This document shows positions 1-11,398 of a stretch of DNA of 64,000 bases, piece after piece. Source of the DNA: Tomocerus qinae (taxonomy: Eukaryota > Arthropoda > Collembola > Entomobryomorpha > Tomoceridae); the NCBI GenBank assembly GCA_020055645.1, contig CM034550.1, positions 10,535,501 through 10,599,500 on the forward strand, written 5' to 3'. The notes under the pieces are model-generated. The model ran no database searches. It saw nothing but the letters and a program-made list of their open reading frames with translations, and was not told the origin of the DNA. Positions within the stretch are counted from its first letter, which is position 1, and each line of letters starts with the position of its first letter. The position numbers and the translations under genes were made by a program.

Positions 1-1357
1 AATCAACTAAATGTACGTGCTTAGTAAATGGTTACAACTATGCATGGATATCGATTGTTCAAACCTAAGCAAAGCTCAACCATTTAGTGTAGGTTACAAA
101 TTGCCAATATATTTGTACCAATGAACTTTAGTTTTGATATTTAACAGTATAAAATGTTATTGTAATTAATTCTAAATGCAACATACCTTGATTTACTTTC
201 AATAAATTAGCGAATTAATTACTTCTTACTCTGTCGTATTCTAAACCTGTTATATCCTTGATGGAAAGGTACAACACAAATCTTACTAGTCGTTTATTTC
301 AACCATACATTATTTTTATAAATTGTACTAACATTAGATTGTCAAAATTTGCAATAATAATTGACTCGAACTTGCAATTAATTAAGTCGAATCGCGAATT
401 AAATTGATTTACACCTCAGCCAAATATTGTAGGTAAAAATTTTCATTTACATTCCAAACAGATATGGTTGGGGAATATTAAGTAATGGCAACACACGAGT
501 AACAAGTTTAAAAAGCTATAAATATCATCATTACACAATAACTATACCTGGAAGCCAGAGAGTGTTATAAGCAAACAGAATTAAGCCAAGTAAAGTTAAT
601 ATTGGCTAAAGCATACACAGCATAGTATACTAAAATTGCAATAAGCTGTCACAAAGGCAGTCATTCATAATTTGTCTGGCTTAGCTATACTTTCAATACA
701 ATGTAGTTCATATGAACTACATTGTATTGTAGCGTTTCCAAAATGTAAAGGGAATTGATTTTAAGTCTATAGGTATTTATTGCATTACCCTGAAACTATG
801 AGTATGTGAGCATAGGAATTGTGTACAATACATTACATCGACTTAAATGTTGTTATCCTTTAATGCAGTCCTGGCTTATGGCTACATGAACATTGTAGCA
901 TACTTAAACGCTACGGATTTGGGTTAGAGGACGGAAAATTGTAGTCAAACTCTATACATCATTGTATTCCTGATGGTTTACTTAAAAATATGCTCTATAT
1001 ACCTATCTCACCTTACCCACCTCGACGAGAAGAACCTATTGTATTGTGTGTGTAATATTGTGCTGCAGTATTATAACGAAGTAAAAGTAAAGCGGCCTGT
1101 TAACAACTTCGCATCACTTTTGTTTTTCGGGTTTGCGAAGAAACTTTTTGGTTTCGTTTAGGTTGTCTTATCTGCATTGCTTGCCAATCCATACAATATT
1201 CATGTCTTTCCCTTTTCGGTTCACACGAATTCCTATATATATTTCACACTCACACAGTATATGGTCCATCCAAATGCTACATACTACATAGCTATTATGT
1301 AAAAGTACATACTGAAATGCCATTAGGTAGAAGGTAGACACATAAACGTAATATTAC
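1..1357. other. no recognisable gene; AT-rich flank
   Basis: I see no coding exon with acceptable splice signals and family resemblance here. If the putative exon at 1358-1412 is real, this stretch is its first intron or beyond on the minus strand. A donor-like site lies on the minus strand near 186, but the sequence feeding it has stops in all frames I tried. A 36-bp perfect palindrome sits at 694-729. Confidence 0.4.
694..729. repeat. 36-bp perfect palindrome
   Basis: Eighteen bases on each side of the centre (between 711 and 712, at CAT|ATG) are exact reverse complements with no loop. Both arms carry AATACAATGTAGTTCAT. Pairing breaks immediately outside. It could extrude as a cruciform or mark an old transposon or inversion junction; no TSD was seen. 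Confidence 0.85.
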
Positions 1358-1412
1358 CTTGCTTGTTGTAGTTTACTTGTTCTTGCAGAGAAATGTTATA
1401 TTGACTAGCCAT
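1358..1412 (-). CDS. possible first coding exon of a minus-strand gene
   Basis: An ATG at 1412-1410 sits in a strong start context (AAAC before ATGG). It opens 18 codons beginning MASQYNISLQEQ and ends at CAAG followed by the donor GTAATA, leaving one base in phase. The upstream sequence (1413-1500) is less AT-rich than its surroundings, as expected for a 5' leader. I do not recognise the peptide and could not find a second exon leftwards, so the rest may lie beyond base 1. If real, it is head-to-head with the ABHD gene at 3018. A chance ORF plus splice site remains possible. Confidence 0.3.
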
Positions 1413-3017
1413 GTTTTCTATTCGCAATACTAACATCGGAGCTGGCGTCAAGATCCTCGTTTACCTCAAAACGTCAAAACCGAAAAGTATTAACTAAATA
1501 TTAGAAAATGTTCCATTAAGTTTTTTGAGCCATTGAACGAATTGCTGCATTGCAGATTGTAAAATAATCTTATCTAAACCTAAAGTACCCATGTTAAAGT
1601 CTCTTTATTTTGACTGAAATTTTAGAATAACTGCTAGTAGAAAACGATTTTTTAGTTCCTGTGTCATTTTTAGCTGGATTTCAACAAATTGCATTCCTAT
1701 TGCGTTTCAAATCGAAAAGAGAAATGACTTAATTTCAATTGTGGTGATTGGTATTATTTTCGTGAGATTCTTTGATGGCAAAAATCATGCGAAGGAAATG
1801 CGCAACACGCAAGTAGAGAATTATTGAGATGCTGCATAGATAGAATCGTGGCGTGTCGGTGAATGGTATATTAACTATAACATGCGAATAAGCAATCATG
1901 AAAAGTACCGTAAGTTCGAAGTAAGTAAATAACGAAAGTTCCAGGTCTTTCAGTTTCCAGTTTTCTTCGATTCGACAAGACTCGGAGTCGGGTTTCCAGT
2001 AAATCGGTTTTATTTGTTGTGTTCTGGAATGGGTAATCATCTCGCAAACCTGCAATATTCTGTGACATATTTTTTGAAGAAGAGTCTCCAGCTGGCAGCT
2101 CAGTGAAACTGAAACTGAAGAAGACCAAAGAAAATCTTTTTTCCGTATTTTCATCAATCATTCCTTTTCAAGTAAGTTATTCGCTTTTAAGCATTAGGAC
2201 AATTTATTCGATTTTTGGTTCTTTGGAATAGAGATGTTGGTTTTATCATTTATGGCATAATTTCGGGGCTAACCATAATCTATTTTACATATTCTATAGG
2301 TTCAAATCCAAAACCGGTATTTGCTCGCAGTCAATCAGTCAGTATTATTATACTTACATCCACAGTCACTATACTCTATACTACACTCAAGTTACACTCT
2401 ATCTGTACATTCTGCATAAAACAACAAATTACCTCTTTTGTTATATATTTTATATTTAATTTGTTATCAGTTTAGGTAGGCAGTATTAATTTTCTCATGG
2501 TATTATTTAGTATTTTACTATTTACGCATGTAAAAGTCAACTGTTTAGTGGTTACTCAACTTATGAACTTGTTTCGCTAATTTAATTTCACTGTTTGCTT
2601 GTGGGGTACACAATTTACGGGTATATGCATTTATGCTTGACTTTTTATATTTTTTGCAAATTCATAATTTGATACATTGAATGACTTGATATATTTATCT
2701 GTAGGCGAGTTCCAGATACATTGGGATTCATTCTTTGCATTCATTTATGTAAATAGTAAATTTTGAGCTGCAATTTTAAGCGAAAGGGAAAGTGCAGAGA
2801 GGTATGTGAGGTATGTGCAATAAATTGAAATCTAGTCTTGTTACCGGTCCGATTTCCAAATGAAGCTTTAAAATATAAAGACGACACAAAAGTGCTTTAC
2901 TAGGTAGATTGTTTATATAAGATAGGTACACACGTTTAGAAAACGACCAAAGTTTCCAAAACCGAATTACAATACAATAAATCATATCGAAAGCGAATTT
3001 AAAAACAATCCCAAACG
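1413..3017. other. intergenic region upstream of the ABHD gene
   Basis: No supported gene. Two overlapping minus-strand ORFs (1735-2157, 140 codons; 1871-2161, 96 codons) share no features with any family I know. They use different frames of the same DNA, so at most one could be real. A strong plus-strand donor-like site (CAA|GTAAGT) near 2170 could end an untranslated first exon of the ABHD gene, but this was not confirmed. Confidence 0.4.
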
Positions 3018-4806
3018 ATGCCGGAAAATAGTTTTGTACAATTTGTGGACGAAAATCTCTATGTAACGGGTGCTGCTTCTGCTGTTGCTGTAATTGCAGC
3101 TTATTACGTTTTCAATGTCGCAAAAGTAAGTGCTTATGACTTAAGCCCACTTCAGTTACATTACTCAATACCTGGAACGTAAACGCTGTTGTATTATTTC
3201 AATTAACTAATATTTGTATTTAATTCTTTGTCCTTATGAACTATGTAGAAGCCAGTTATATACACTAGCAACGAAAGTTTGCGCCAGTTTCTCAGCATCA
3301 ATGTGCCAAGTCTAAAGGAAAAATATTGGCCATCTTGGTATGCATGGGAAGGAAGACTCCAATCAGCTCTTGGGCTAAAATGTCGGGTGTCCAGAGCATT
3401 AACTTTGCCTTATAGAAGGGAGATCCTGAAACTTAGTGATGGTGGACAGGTTGGAGTCGACATTCTTGGAGAAGAGACTTTGCTTACTTGTGAACCAGAA
3501 GACAGGTCTCTTTTTCCTCTTAGTTTCAATTTTTTAAATTATGATCATTCATTGACTTCATTGTTATCATGACCCCATATCAAATAAACATGTTCTAATT
3601 TAAGACACTCACTCAAACACAACGTATACTATTAATCAAATGTTGAATGTAATATTTTATCTAACCTTCTTGGAAATTTTCTTGTGTAGAATGGTCGTTC
3701 TTCTTCTCGGTGGCTTAACATCATCATTTCAAACTCAATATATCAAAACGTTGACTCTGTCTATTATAAATGCTGGAGCATCCGTTGTTTTTGTCAACTA
3801 CCGCGGACAGGGTGGTGTGCCTTTAACAACTCCAAGGGCTTATTGTGCCTCTAATGATTCGGATATCAGGGAAGTTATTGCTTACATGAAGGAAAAATAT
3901 CCAGGAGTTAAAATGATGGGTGTCGGAGCTTCTTTAGGAGGGTATGTATCTAAACTTTGTGCTAATCTACTTAATTAAATCCATATAAATGGGACTAATA
4001 AGTTTTTATGCTGTTAAAGGATGCTCCTATCTCGCTACCTTGTTGATCGACCTGAAGAAGCAAAAGCATCATTTCTCACAATTATAATTTTGTCAATCTG
4101 TTGGGATCCAATGATTGGCAGTGAAAACTTGGAGAAAAATCTTCTAAATAAGTACATTGTAAATTACGCCATGGCTTATGATCTCAAAAACTTAGCATGC
4201 AGGTAAATATTTAACGCGAAAACATTTGAAGGACATTTACCATTTTTGAAATAGATCCATCTGGAGGTATAAATTCGCATCGTTTAAATAACCATTTTTT
4301 ATTGTTAGGTATCGGACAATATTAGAATCTCGCAACTGTTGGGACTTCAATAAAATTTTACGTGCGAAGACGATTAGAGAATTCGACAATAGTTTCACGT
4401 GCCCTGATTTTGGCTACGCTTCATATCAAGACTACTATAAAGCATGCTCGCTAGACTGTGATATACATAAGTTCCCAATTCCTGTTGTAGCTCTGAATGC
4501 TATGGATGACCCACTGCAACCTCAAGAAAGTATGTTTCTATTTGTTAATTCCATTTTAATGAACGAATGATTAAGGTTCTAATAAGTTGTTAACTAACAG
4601 GTTTACCCATCAAGCAAGCCGAGTCTCCAGGCTCGCAGTTGGCCTTAATTGTGACGTCCAGAGGAGGTCATTTAGGATTTCTAGAAGGAAATCCTCTGTC
4701 CAGTCAACAATTCCATTACATGGAGAGAATCGTTGGTGAATATGTTAGAGCTGTTAGGATGAATGCACAAAAAAGTACTGATCGTGAGACCTGCAACCGC
4801 AATTAG
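3018..4806 (+). CDS. alpha/beta hydrolase, ABHD1/ABHD3-type
   Basis: Six exons join in frame: 3018-3125, 3249-3505, 3690-3941, 4020-4202, 4309-4529 and 4601-4806, giving 408 residues, the usual size for this family. Residues about 14-34 form one hydrophobic anchor, so the enzyme is probably membrane-bound with its catalytic domain outside the bilayer. Family landmarks are YPSWYAWEGR-like sequence near the start of the domain, NYRGQGG, the PRAYC block, the nucleophile elbow GASLGG (Ser203), an Asp pair in NAMDDP (333-334) and GGHLGF (His364), so the Ser-Asp-His triad looks complete. ABHD3 in mammals is a phospholipase acting on medium-chain phosphatidylcholines; ABHD1 is less well defined. I cannot tell which paralog this is, and the plant EMB8/yeast esterase relatives share the same fold. 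The gene converges on the capping enzyme gene downstream. Confidence 0.9.
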
Positions 4807-5375
4807 TATCAAATCAATGTAAACTAACTTAACTTACACACAAAAAGTCAATCAATCAACTAATCAATGTAGTCAATAACCGTTAAGTAAAAATACCTTA
4901 ATTATTATTAAGTATAGGTGCCAGTATTGAGGGTATTAATAGTCAAGTGCGGAATGGTATAATTATTACGTAATAAGCACATCAAGAACCGATCATCATA
5001 AAAGTTTAATAATATAGATTTAGATACTTACTATTACGGATGAACCCTTTACTTTAGCAGTCTATATATAGCTACAGAACGACGCTTGTATTTTTGCACT
5101 GGCAAACGAATTGTACAATTGCAATTTATAAACACTATAGTATTACTTATAGACAATGAGTGCGAAGGGTGCACTAAAAATTAATATTATGTTGCATAAC
5201 TTTATGGGTAATAAATTGTAGTCAATTATATAAAATTGGAGCTATTTGTTGTAACTATTTATTGTTTGTCCAAAAATTATATTTCATAATATGACATGAC
5301 GGTGTTTCAAATAGACCAATCATAGATCAAGTTAATGAAACTGATTAGTTCTCCAGAAATAGTACCAACGACTAT
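4807..5375. other. 3' flank between convergent genes, with poly(A) signal
   Basis: The tail-to-tail spacer between the ABHD gene and the capping enzyme gene. A canonical AATAAA at 5210-5215 is the best candidate signal for the plus-strand transcript. No ORF or RNA gene is visible. The 3'UTRs of the two genes probably come close or overlap. Confidence 0.5.
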
Positions 5376-6921
5376 TTACTTTTCTATGAAACTAACTAGG
5401 TCTTCTTCAGAAATAGCATCTTCAATACTTTTCACAGTGTCTGAGATTCATAAAGTATAGCTCGTAAAATATGAAAAAATTGTAAGTCATGTAATTAATT
5501 GTGTTACCTTTTGTCGTTTGATACGTATTCGGCATGTCTCTATCCCATCTAGCTCTCAATAGAACCCATTTAGCATCCTGCCAGCTGCATTCGATTATTT
5601 TGCCATTTAATTCTTCCAGCTGAGGTGTAAGGTCAATCCTTGAAAACGGAACATCATGTCCTGAGACATAAAGGTGCCCCAATCTGTTCAATAATAGTTT
5701 TGCAACCATTTTTATCTTAATTATTTTTCATCACTCTTATTTAGGTTATATTACCTTTGTCCAGATTTGTCTTTCTCGATCCTAAGCTGAAAATCTACGG
5801 TATTTAATGCGGCTGGCTTCCATTTCAATGCATGGTCGTTAACACCAGGTGTGGATGGCCAGTAGTTATAAGCCTGCATATTATACGCAAATTGACATAG
5901 TAATTAATTCTACTGCAGAGAAACTTGCTATTCACTAAACACAGCAATATCAAAAGGGTAAAATATTAATTGACAATTAATAAAAATATTAAAAATACCC
6001 TTGTAGTGGGCATGAAGACCAATCCATCTATTTCATATGGAACCTGTAGTTGTAAGACTTTTCTTGTATCTTTTACAGGGTAGAAAGCAGAAACTCCGAC
6101 AGTGAACGATTCATTTTGAGGCTGTATTATCTCCAAACTAATTGCCAGTTCTCTTCCTTTGATGATTTCCTTTTAATCACAATTTAGAGAAAAAAATTAT
6201 TACTCGGCACTGCACTGTACAAAAGTACAAGTATCAGAGTCGGATATGAAAAAAGTAGAATGCTGCGGACCTTAGTTTTCTCCATACGTTTTATAAAGCT
6301 CCACTCCCTAACTTTCTCTCCTTGGACACAAATTACATCGAAAATGCAGAACATTGGCTTCGATTCTTCATTTGTCATTTTTCGGAAGATCATTTCCTAA
6401 AACCAACAACTTCATAAAATATGGTCTTTGGCGGAGAAAATTGCTTTGGTGCATAATTACCCCATCCAGAAGAGTGTTGCTAAAATATTGGTTTCTATCC
6501 ATACTAGTAGAGCTGATTAATGGGAACTGGACATTGGATGCTAGAAAAACCTCTCCATTTCGGTTTATAAAGTACACTTTTTGGAATCCGTCAATCAACA
6601 TGAGGTACCGTGCCCCGTCTAATTTGCTACCCACGACATATTCTTCCTGGATGAGTAGGTCCACGTTCTTTCTGTGCATAGGGACAGGGACGGTGCCTGG
6701 AAAACCCTCTCTAAAATATCAACAGAAAAATATGCAAGTATTATGAAAACGAGCACAAAATTAATATTACAAATGTGTCGGACACTGTACCCTTTCCATC
6801 CAGTCATATCACTGACTTTTTGAAGAATTATGCTACTTAATTTGGAGTCCGTAATTGGACTGATTTCCCTTACACCTTTCATGAAAGTAGGGATTTTAGG
6901 AGCTGTCTTTGTTGTATCCAT
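5376..6921 (-). CDS. mRNA capping enzyme guanylyltransferase, no triphosphatase domain
   Basis: Seven minus-strand exons (6791-6921, 6461-6710, 6271-6396, 5999-6169, 5755-5873, 5508-5683, 5376-5440) join in phase into 345 residues. All nucleotidyltransferase motifs are visible: I, KLDG with the GMP-accepting Lys73; III, LLDGEM (about 124-129); IIIa, FCIFDV; IV, EIDGLIF (215-221); V, ALKWKP (241-246); VI, RARWDR (309-314), where the usual DK is DR. The enzyme should transfer GMP from GTP to diphosphate-ended nascent RNA in the nucleus. Metazoan capping enzyme (RNGTT) is about 600 residues, with a cysteine-phosphatase RNA triphosphatase domain in front. Here the protein starts in the linker just before the GTase domain (FMKGV corresponds to FMEGV in human). 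The frame stays open upstream of the ATG to a TAG at 7012, and no HCxxxxxR phosphatase motif occurs in the next 2 kb. Either this is a monofunctional paralog or distant 5' exons were missed. Confidence 0.88.
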
Positions 6922-9061
6922 GATAAGAGCAAATATTTTTGTTGAGATTGAGACCACTTCACTTCCAAGCAGTAGACTGAACCAAGGTGCAATACAATGC
7001 GAATTGCGAAACTAAAGAGCTGGTCTGTCCAGTTTACATTGGCTGGAAGAATATTTTATTGCTGCTTTTTTTGCATACTATCGCGTAACTATCGGTTAGT
7101 TATAACAGATACATAATATATATAAATAAATATAGGCTGATAGTGCGTTATATTGTTTTTAGCATACTGACAGTCGTGACAGATCTAACTCACTATCTTG
7201 CCGAGTTCCAAAGATCTGCCGACATTAGTCCACATTATGATGCTACAGTCGTGTTTCATTCTTGATGCTATATTTATCTCAATTTTACTATAAGTCGACA
7301 AAATAGAAATTATGTAGAGCCGCTAGCCTCGGTAGAGCATTGATAAGATGTATTCTTGTATCAATCCTTTACGATATCCATGCAAGCCATGTATGTTTCA
7401 GTCTCATCCAGCTTATATAAAACAGTCAGTTTAAGTAGTCATAACATGCTATAAGTCATAATATCTTCAGTTTTCAGACAACACCTTCTCCAGTTTCACC
7501 GAGTAATTCTCAGACACGCAAAACTCATTATTGAAGTCGTGAAGATATTCATAGGAATTTTTCGCAACTCCTTATAAAGCTTTCTTATGTATAGGCACAT
7601 CCTAAACACATTACTATTATTACACAGCATTACTCTGCGAAACAAACATTTTTGTGTTGATATAATTAGGTGGTTGCCTTTCATGCTTCGATCAGCTCAG
7701 ACGTGACAGGAAATTGTAGACATAAAAGTTCTCACAGTGCAGTACATAGTAAACATTCGTTTTGTTATATTGCGTTATTGGCACTATCTTTGGCACTATC
7801 TATTAATGGTCGCAACTCTCTAGAATCAAAGATTTTAGTCAATAAGCGGTCTTATCTATTAAGATTAGATTGTAGTTTTTAGTTGTACAATGAATTATTA
7901 AAACCCGTCAAATTTTGCTAGTAACAAGTTTTTCGACATTTTTATTGCCATGATTGGGAATATTATTCTGTTGGCTATAAAGATGACAGTACATTAATTG
8001 CGATATTTTTCACCGAATAATTTTGACTAAATTACTCAACATCAGAAAAAGTTATGTGGTAAAATGTACAAAGGTATTGGAATGGATAACAAAAGTATTA
8101 TACGTAACATTACTGATAACAAGAGCAAAAACTAGAGTAACCTTTTACATGCTTGAAATATTGATGATACATTAACAATATTTTAGCTCAGCAGTTTAGA
8201 GAGAATCATTATAATTCGTACGTTTTTCCCAAGTTGGTTCGTTGACCTTGTCAGCAGACACTTGGTTTTCCATAAAGAATTCAGTCATGCAACCCCTTAA
8301 ACATTTTTCTACATATTCTACAACAAGAGGTTTAACTCTACGTTTAATACATTCCTACAGTTGCACTAAGAGTCCTATTTAATTTAGAAAAAGAAATTCA
8401 TATCGTCTCATACCAATAAGGTATACGTGTATAACTATAACTACCTAAATATACTTTCTATACATATATATCATTTTCGTTAGTATCATTTTTTATCGGA
8501 AACAAAAATACTGATTGTCTAAGTCTAAGTTGTTAATGCAGAGAAATGTTTTTAGGTACTCAATAATGAATGTATCTATAAAGTCTATAAACAACTGACT
8601 GACACCAGCAAAAATACAAACAGTCCTATGACATAATAATATCATTGTATAATTCGATTGTATATGTTGTGCAAAGTTTGGCATTGAATTATAGAATAGT
8701 GAGACAAACACGGACCATCCTTTACAATCTATGTATATCTACGAAATGTAAGACATACCTATGTATACTATACTTATTATAATCTACTAACTATATATTG
8801 TCCTTATTTAGCGCATTAATAGCCGTTACAAGCTACTCTTTTACATTTAAGATAGCTACAGAGCAATAACAAAGCACTACTATACAAATAGTCATCTAGG
8901 CAATTCTGTTGCAAAAATGTTTCGCAATTACTCTCGATTTGTTAGTTGAAATGTAATAACAATTTCTCTATTGGAGCACTTGCAGAGGGAAGAGGAAGAC
9001 ATTCTTTTTCAGTTCAGCAGTTAGATACCTAGAGACTATAAAGATGACTAGAGTGATTTGC
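6922..9061. other. intergenic, no gene recognised
   Basis: Lies between two minus-strand genes. It should hold the capping gene promoter (near 6930-7300) and the 3'UTR of the CLYBL gene towards 9061. Small ORFs on both strands (for example 7496-7684 minus, 7670-7882 plus, 8493-8711 minus) lack splice context or family resemblance. No phosphatase domain exons were found here. Confidence 0.5.
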
Positions 9062-10760
9062 TTATATTTTGGTTCGTTCAATAACTTCAGCAAATTGAAC
9101 AACATTCCTCGCCTGATTCACTGTTGGCATATCTATCATTGTTCCTCGGAAGTTGAACGCACCCTTTGAAAGCAAAAATGAAGTAAATTATTATCCCCTG
9201 ATTAAAAATAATTGCGTATTTTTTTTACATGTAGCATAATTAGTTGAAAATATACTTTTCCGGATTTCTGATGAGCCTCAAAAGCACTGATGAGTTCTCT
9301 GGCTCTTTCTATTTTCGCTTGGGAAGGAGAAAATGCTTCTTGACAAACAGACACTTGAGCAGGATGAATAACTTGCTTTCCTGTAAACCCCATTAGTGCT
9401 CCTTCTATAGCTTGTTTTCTAAGCCCTTCGTTATCTACATAATTACACAGATAGAAGAATAAGTCCAGGAAATTGAATTTTTACCATTTAAAAATTGAAA
9501 AGGGATAAAATACCTTTAAAGTCAATATGGACAATATCAATTGCCTGAAGCTTGTATGCTTTAGCTACCATTACTATAAATTGTCTAAATAAATTTTTAA
9601 TTTAATTTAGTAAACTGAAATTTGATATTTATTATATTTTCATTATTATTATAAATTATATTATACTTACCTTGCATACATTAACTCTGTAGCTTCCTTT
9701 GTCCTCGTCGCACCTGTTCATAAATGTTTATCAAAAACAACTGTGAATTTAAATGTATAAATAAAACGAGAAAAGTGTAATGAAAACAGAAAAGTATAGC
9801 TTACCTATATCAGATAGATAGTCGTCAGATCCAAAAACTGAAATTTTAGTAGCATACAAAATTATTTTTTTTACATACAACACAAGTTTTATGTGTATCA
9901 CATCTGAAAAAGCCCAAGAGTATAATCTTACCTAAGCCATCTGGAACAAAATTGTACTTCTCTGATAATTCCCATGCGGTTTTGCAAATTTGTGGAAGAG
10001 CTAATATAGATCTTGCCGACTCCACAAAAATAATTAGGTTAATCTTCTGGGGGTAAGAGGTAGCACTTAAATATTTCGTTGCCGTATCTGCAAACTTTGT
10101 ACAAATAAGGTACATTTAACTTACAGCTAGTACAACATTATATACATGAATACTTATATAGAACACTTACCCATTTTACGTGGTCTGGATCATCAACTTT
10201 GGGTATATGTATCGAGCTAGGCAAATTTTTTGTAGGCAAAATAACTTCCAAATCTTGTTCACACAAACCACTTTCAACCGAGTTAACTCGTACAGTACAC
10301 TCAGTTCTTCCAAAATTAATTGATCCTGAATCAAGCACTTGTCGGATAGTTTTTCTAGCTTCCTCCTATGAATATTTACCAAAATCAATATGATTCATTC
10401 ATCCAGTATATTTTCTGAGCGTATAATTTCCCATTATCAGTGGAATTTTATTTTAAGCCATTTAAATCTGCAATCACCTTCATATTACTAGCTACACCAT
10501 CTTCGCAGTCGAGGGCGACGCAGTCTGCGTTCAAAGTTGGAATTTTTCGAATTTTTCTGTCGTCATTGCCCGGAACATACATCAGAACTCGTCGTGGAAT
10601 ATATCTCTTCTGTATTGTCGGGCTGCATAAGGGAATCTACAGCGAATGAAACAGCATAATATATAAAATAGGCAGCCAACAAAAAAAGAGTTTAGGTTTA
10701 GAGATTTTAAATTGCATTTACGCTCGTGGATATCTTCCTTATGTGAAATCCGTCAACCAT
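9062..10760 (-). CDS. CLYBL: citramalyl-CoA lyase, mitochondrial (CLYBL)
   Basis: Nine minus-strand segments (10722-10760, 10478-10636, 10171-10365, 9932-10094, 9805-9837, 9671-9713, 9514-9584, 9256-9434, 9062-9163) join into 327 residues; human CLYBL has 340. It belongs to the HpcH/HpaI aldolase/citrate lyase beta family. Landmarks are YIPRRVLMYVPGNDD, LDCEDGVA, VRVNSVESGL, a PKVD-type strand, MGFTGKQVIHPAQV and a C-terminal GTMIDMP block. The human enzyme cleaves citramalyl-CoA to acetyl-CoA and pyruvate in mitochondria, in the itaconate/C5 degradation route that protects vitamin B12. The ATG at 10760 was chosen because it is the only in-frame Met before the domain. However, the frame stays open to an acceptor at 10868 (with residues like LILLRNPLLLS, resembling a targeting peptide), so an unseen upstream start exon is quite possible. 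The 33-bp and 43-bp exons are unusually small. Confidence 0.9.
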
Positions 10761-10868
10761 GGGTGTCTGTGCTTTTCTTAGGATCTCAAGTCCAGTTCCA
10801 TTAAATAGGATAGTCCGTGATACACTCAACAGCAAAGGGTTTCTGAGAAGTATCAAGCATTGGTTCGC

Positions 10869-11398
10869 CTGTAAAATGCATCATTATTTTATTTAAAAAA
10901 CCGCATCAATAGTCTAAAGAAGTAATTCAATAACGGTCAAAAACTGATGTAAAAGTCTGAAAAATTGCCAATATTGAATTATTGTAGAAATGAATGTAGA
11001 AGTTTTTCTGTTCAAATGGAATTTATTTAGAATTTTAAAAGAGCTTTTTAGCTATTTTATTAAAAAAGTGAAAGACCCTATGAAAGTAACAGGTGCAAAA
11101 CATCGTGGTTCAGTGAAAGCAAGAAAGTAAAGGGATTCAACGGTTTTTCAAGTGAAAGCATAAAAATTATTCCGAAATAGGAACAAAAACGACCGTTCCG
11201 TCAACGAAAATCATGATCTAATTTCATGCGAAACTATATCATGGGCTGTTTTTGTGTATACAAAACGCGGAAAGCTTCGATTTAGGGAAAGATGGGGTAT
11301 TGTGCTGCTTTTGTGAGTCTTATTATTGAGTGTTTGCTTTCTAGATTGAGTGGATTCTGAAGGGTTTTTAGAATTTTAGAGATTTTTGACGATAAATA
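10869..11398. promoter_or_regulatory. divergent promoter region, CLYBL / SF3A3
   Basis: About 530 bp separates the most upstream CLYBL exon (minus) from the SF3A3 start codon (plus). No long ORF lies in it. By position it should carry promoter elements for both genes and may also hide the first CLYBL exon. No specific core-promoter motif was identified. Confidence 0.45.

Noticed and set aside
1735..2161. Two overlapping minus-strand ORFs of 140 and 96 codons
   Set aside because: They lie in different frames over the same DNA, have no domain or splice context I recognise, and their composition is unremarkable.
2225..2320. Possible tRNA, because GGTTCAAATCC resembles a T-arm
   Set aside because: No matching D-arm, anticodon stem or paired acceptor stem at the required spacing.
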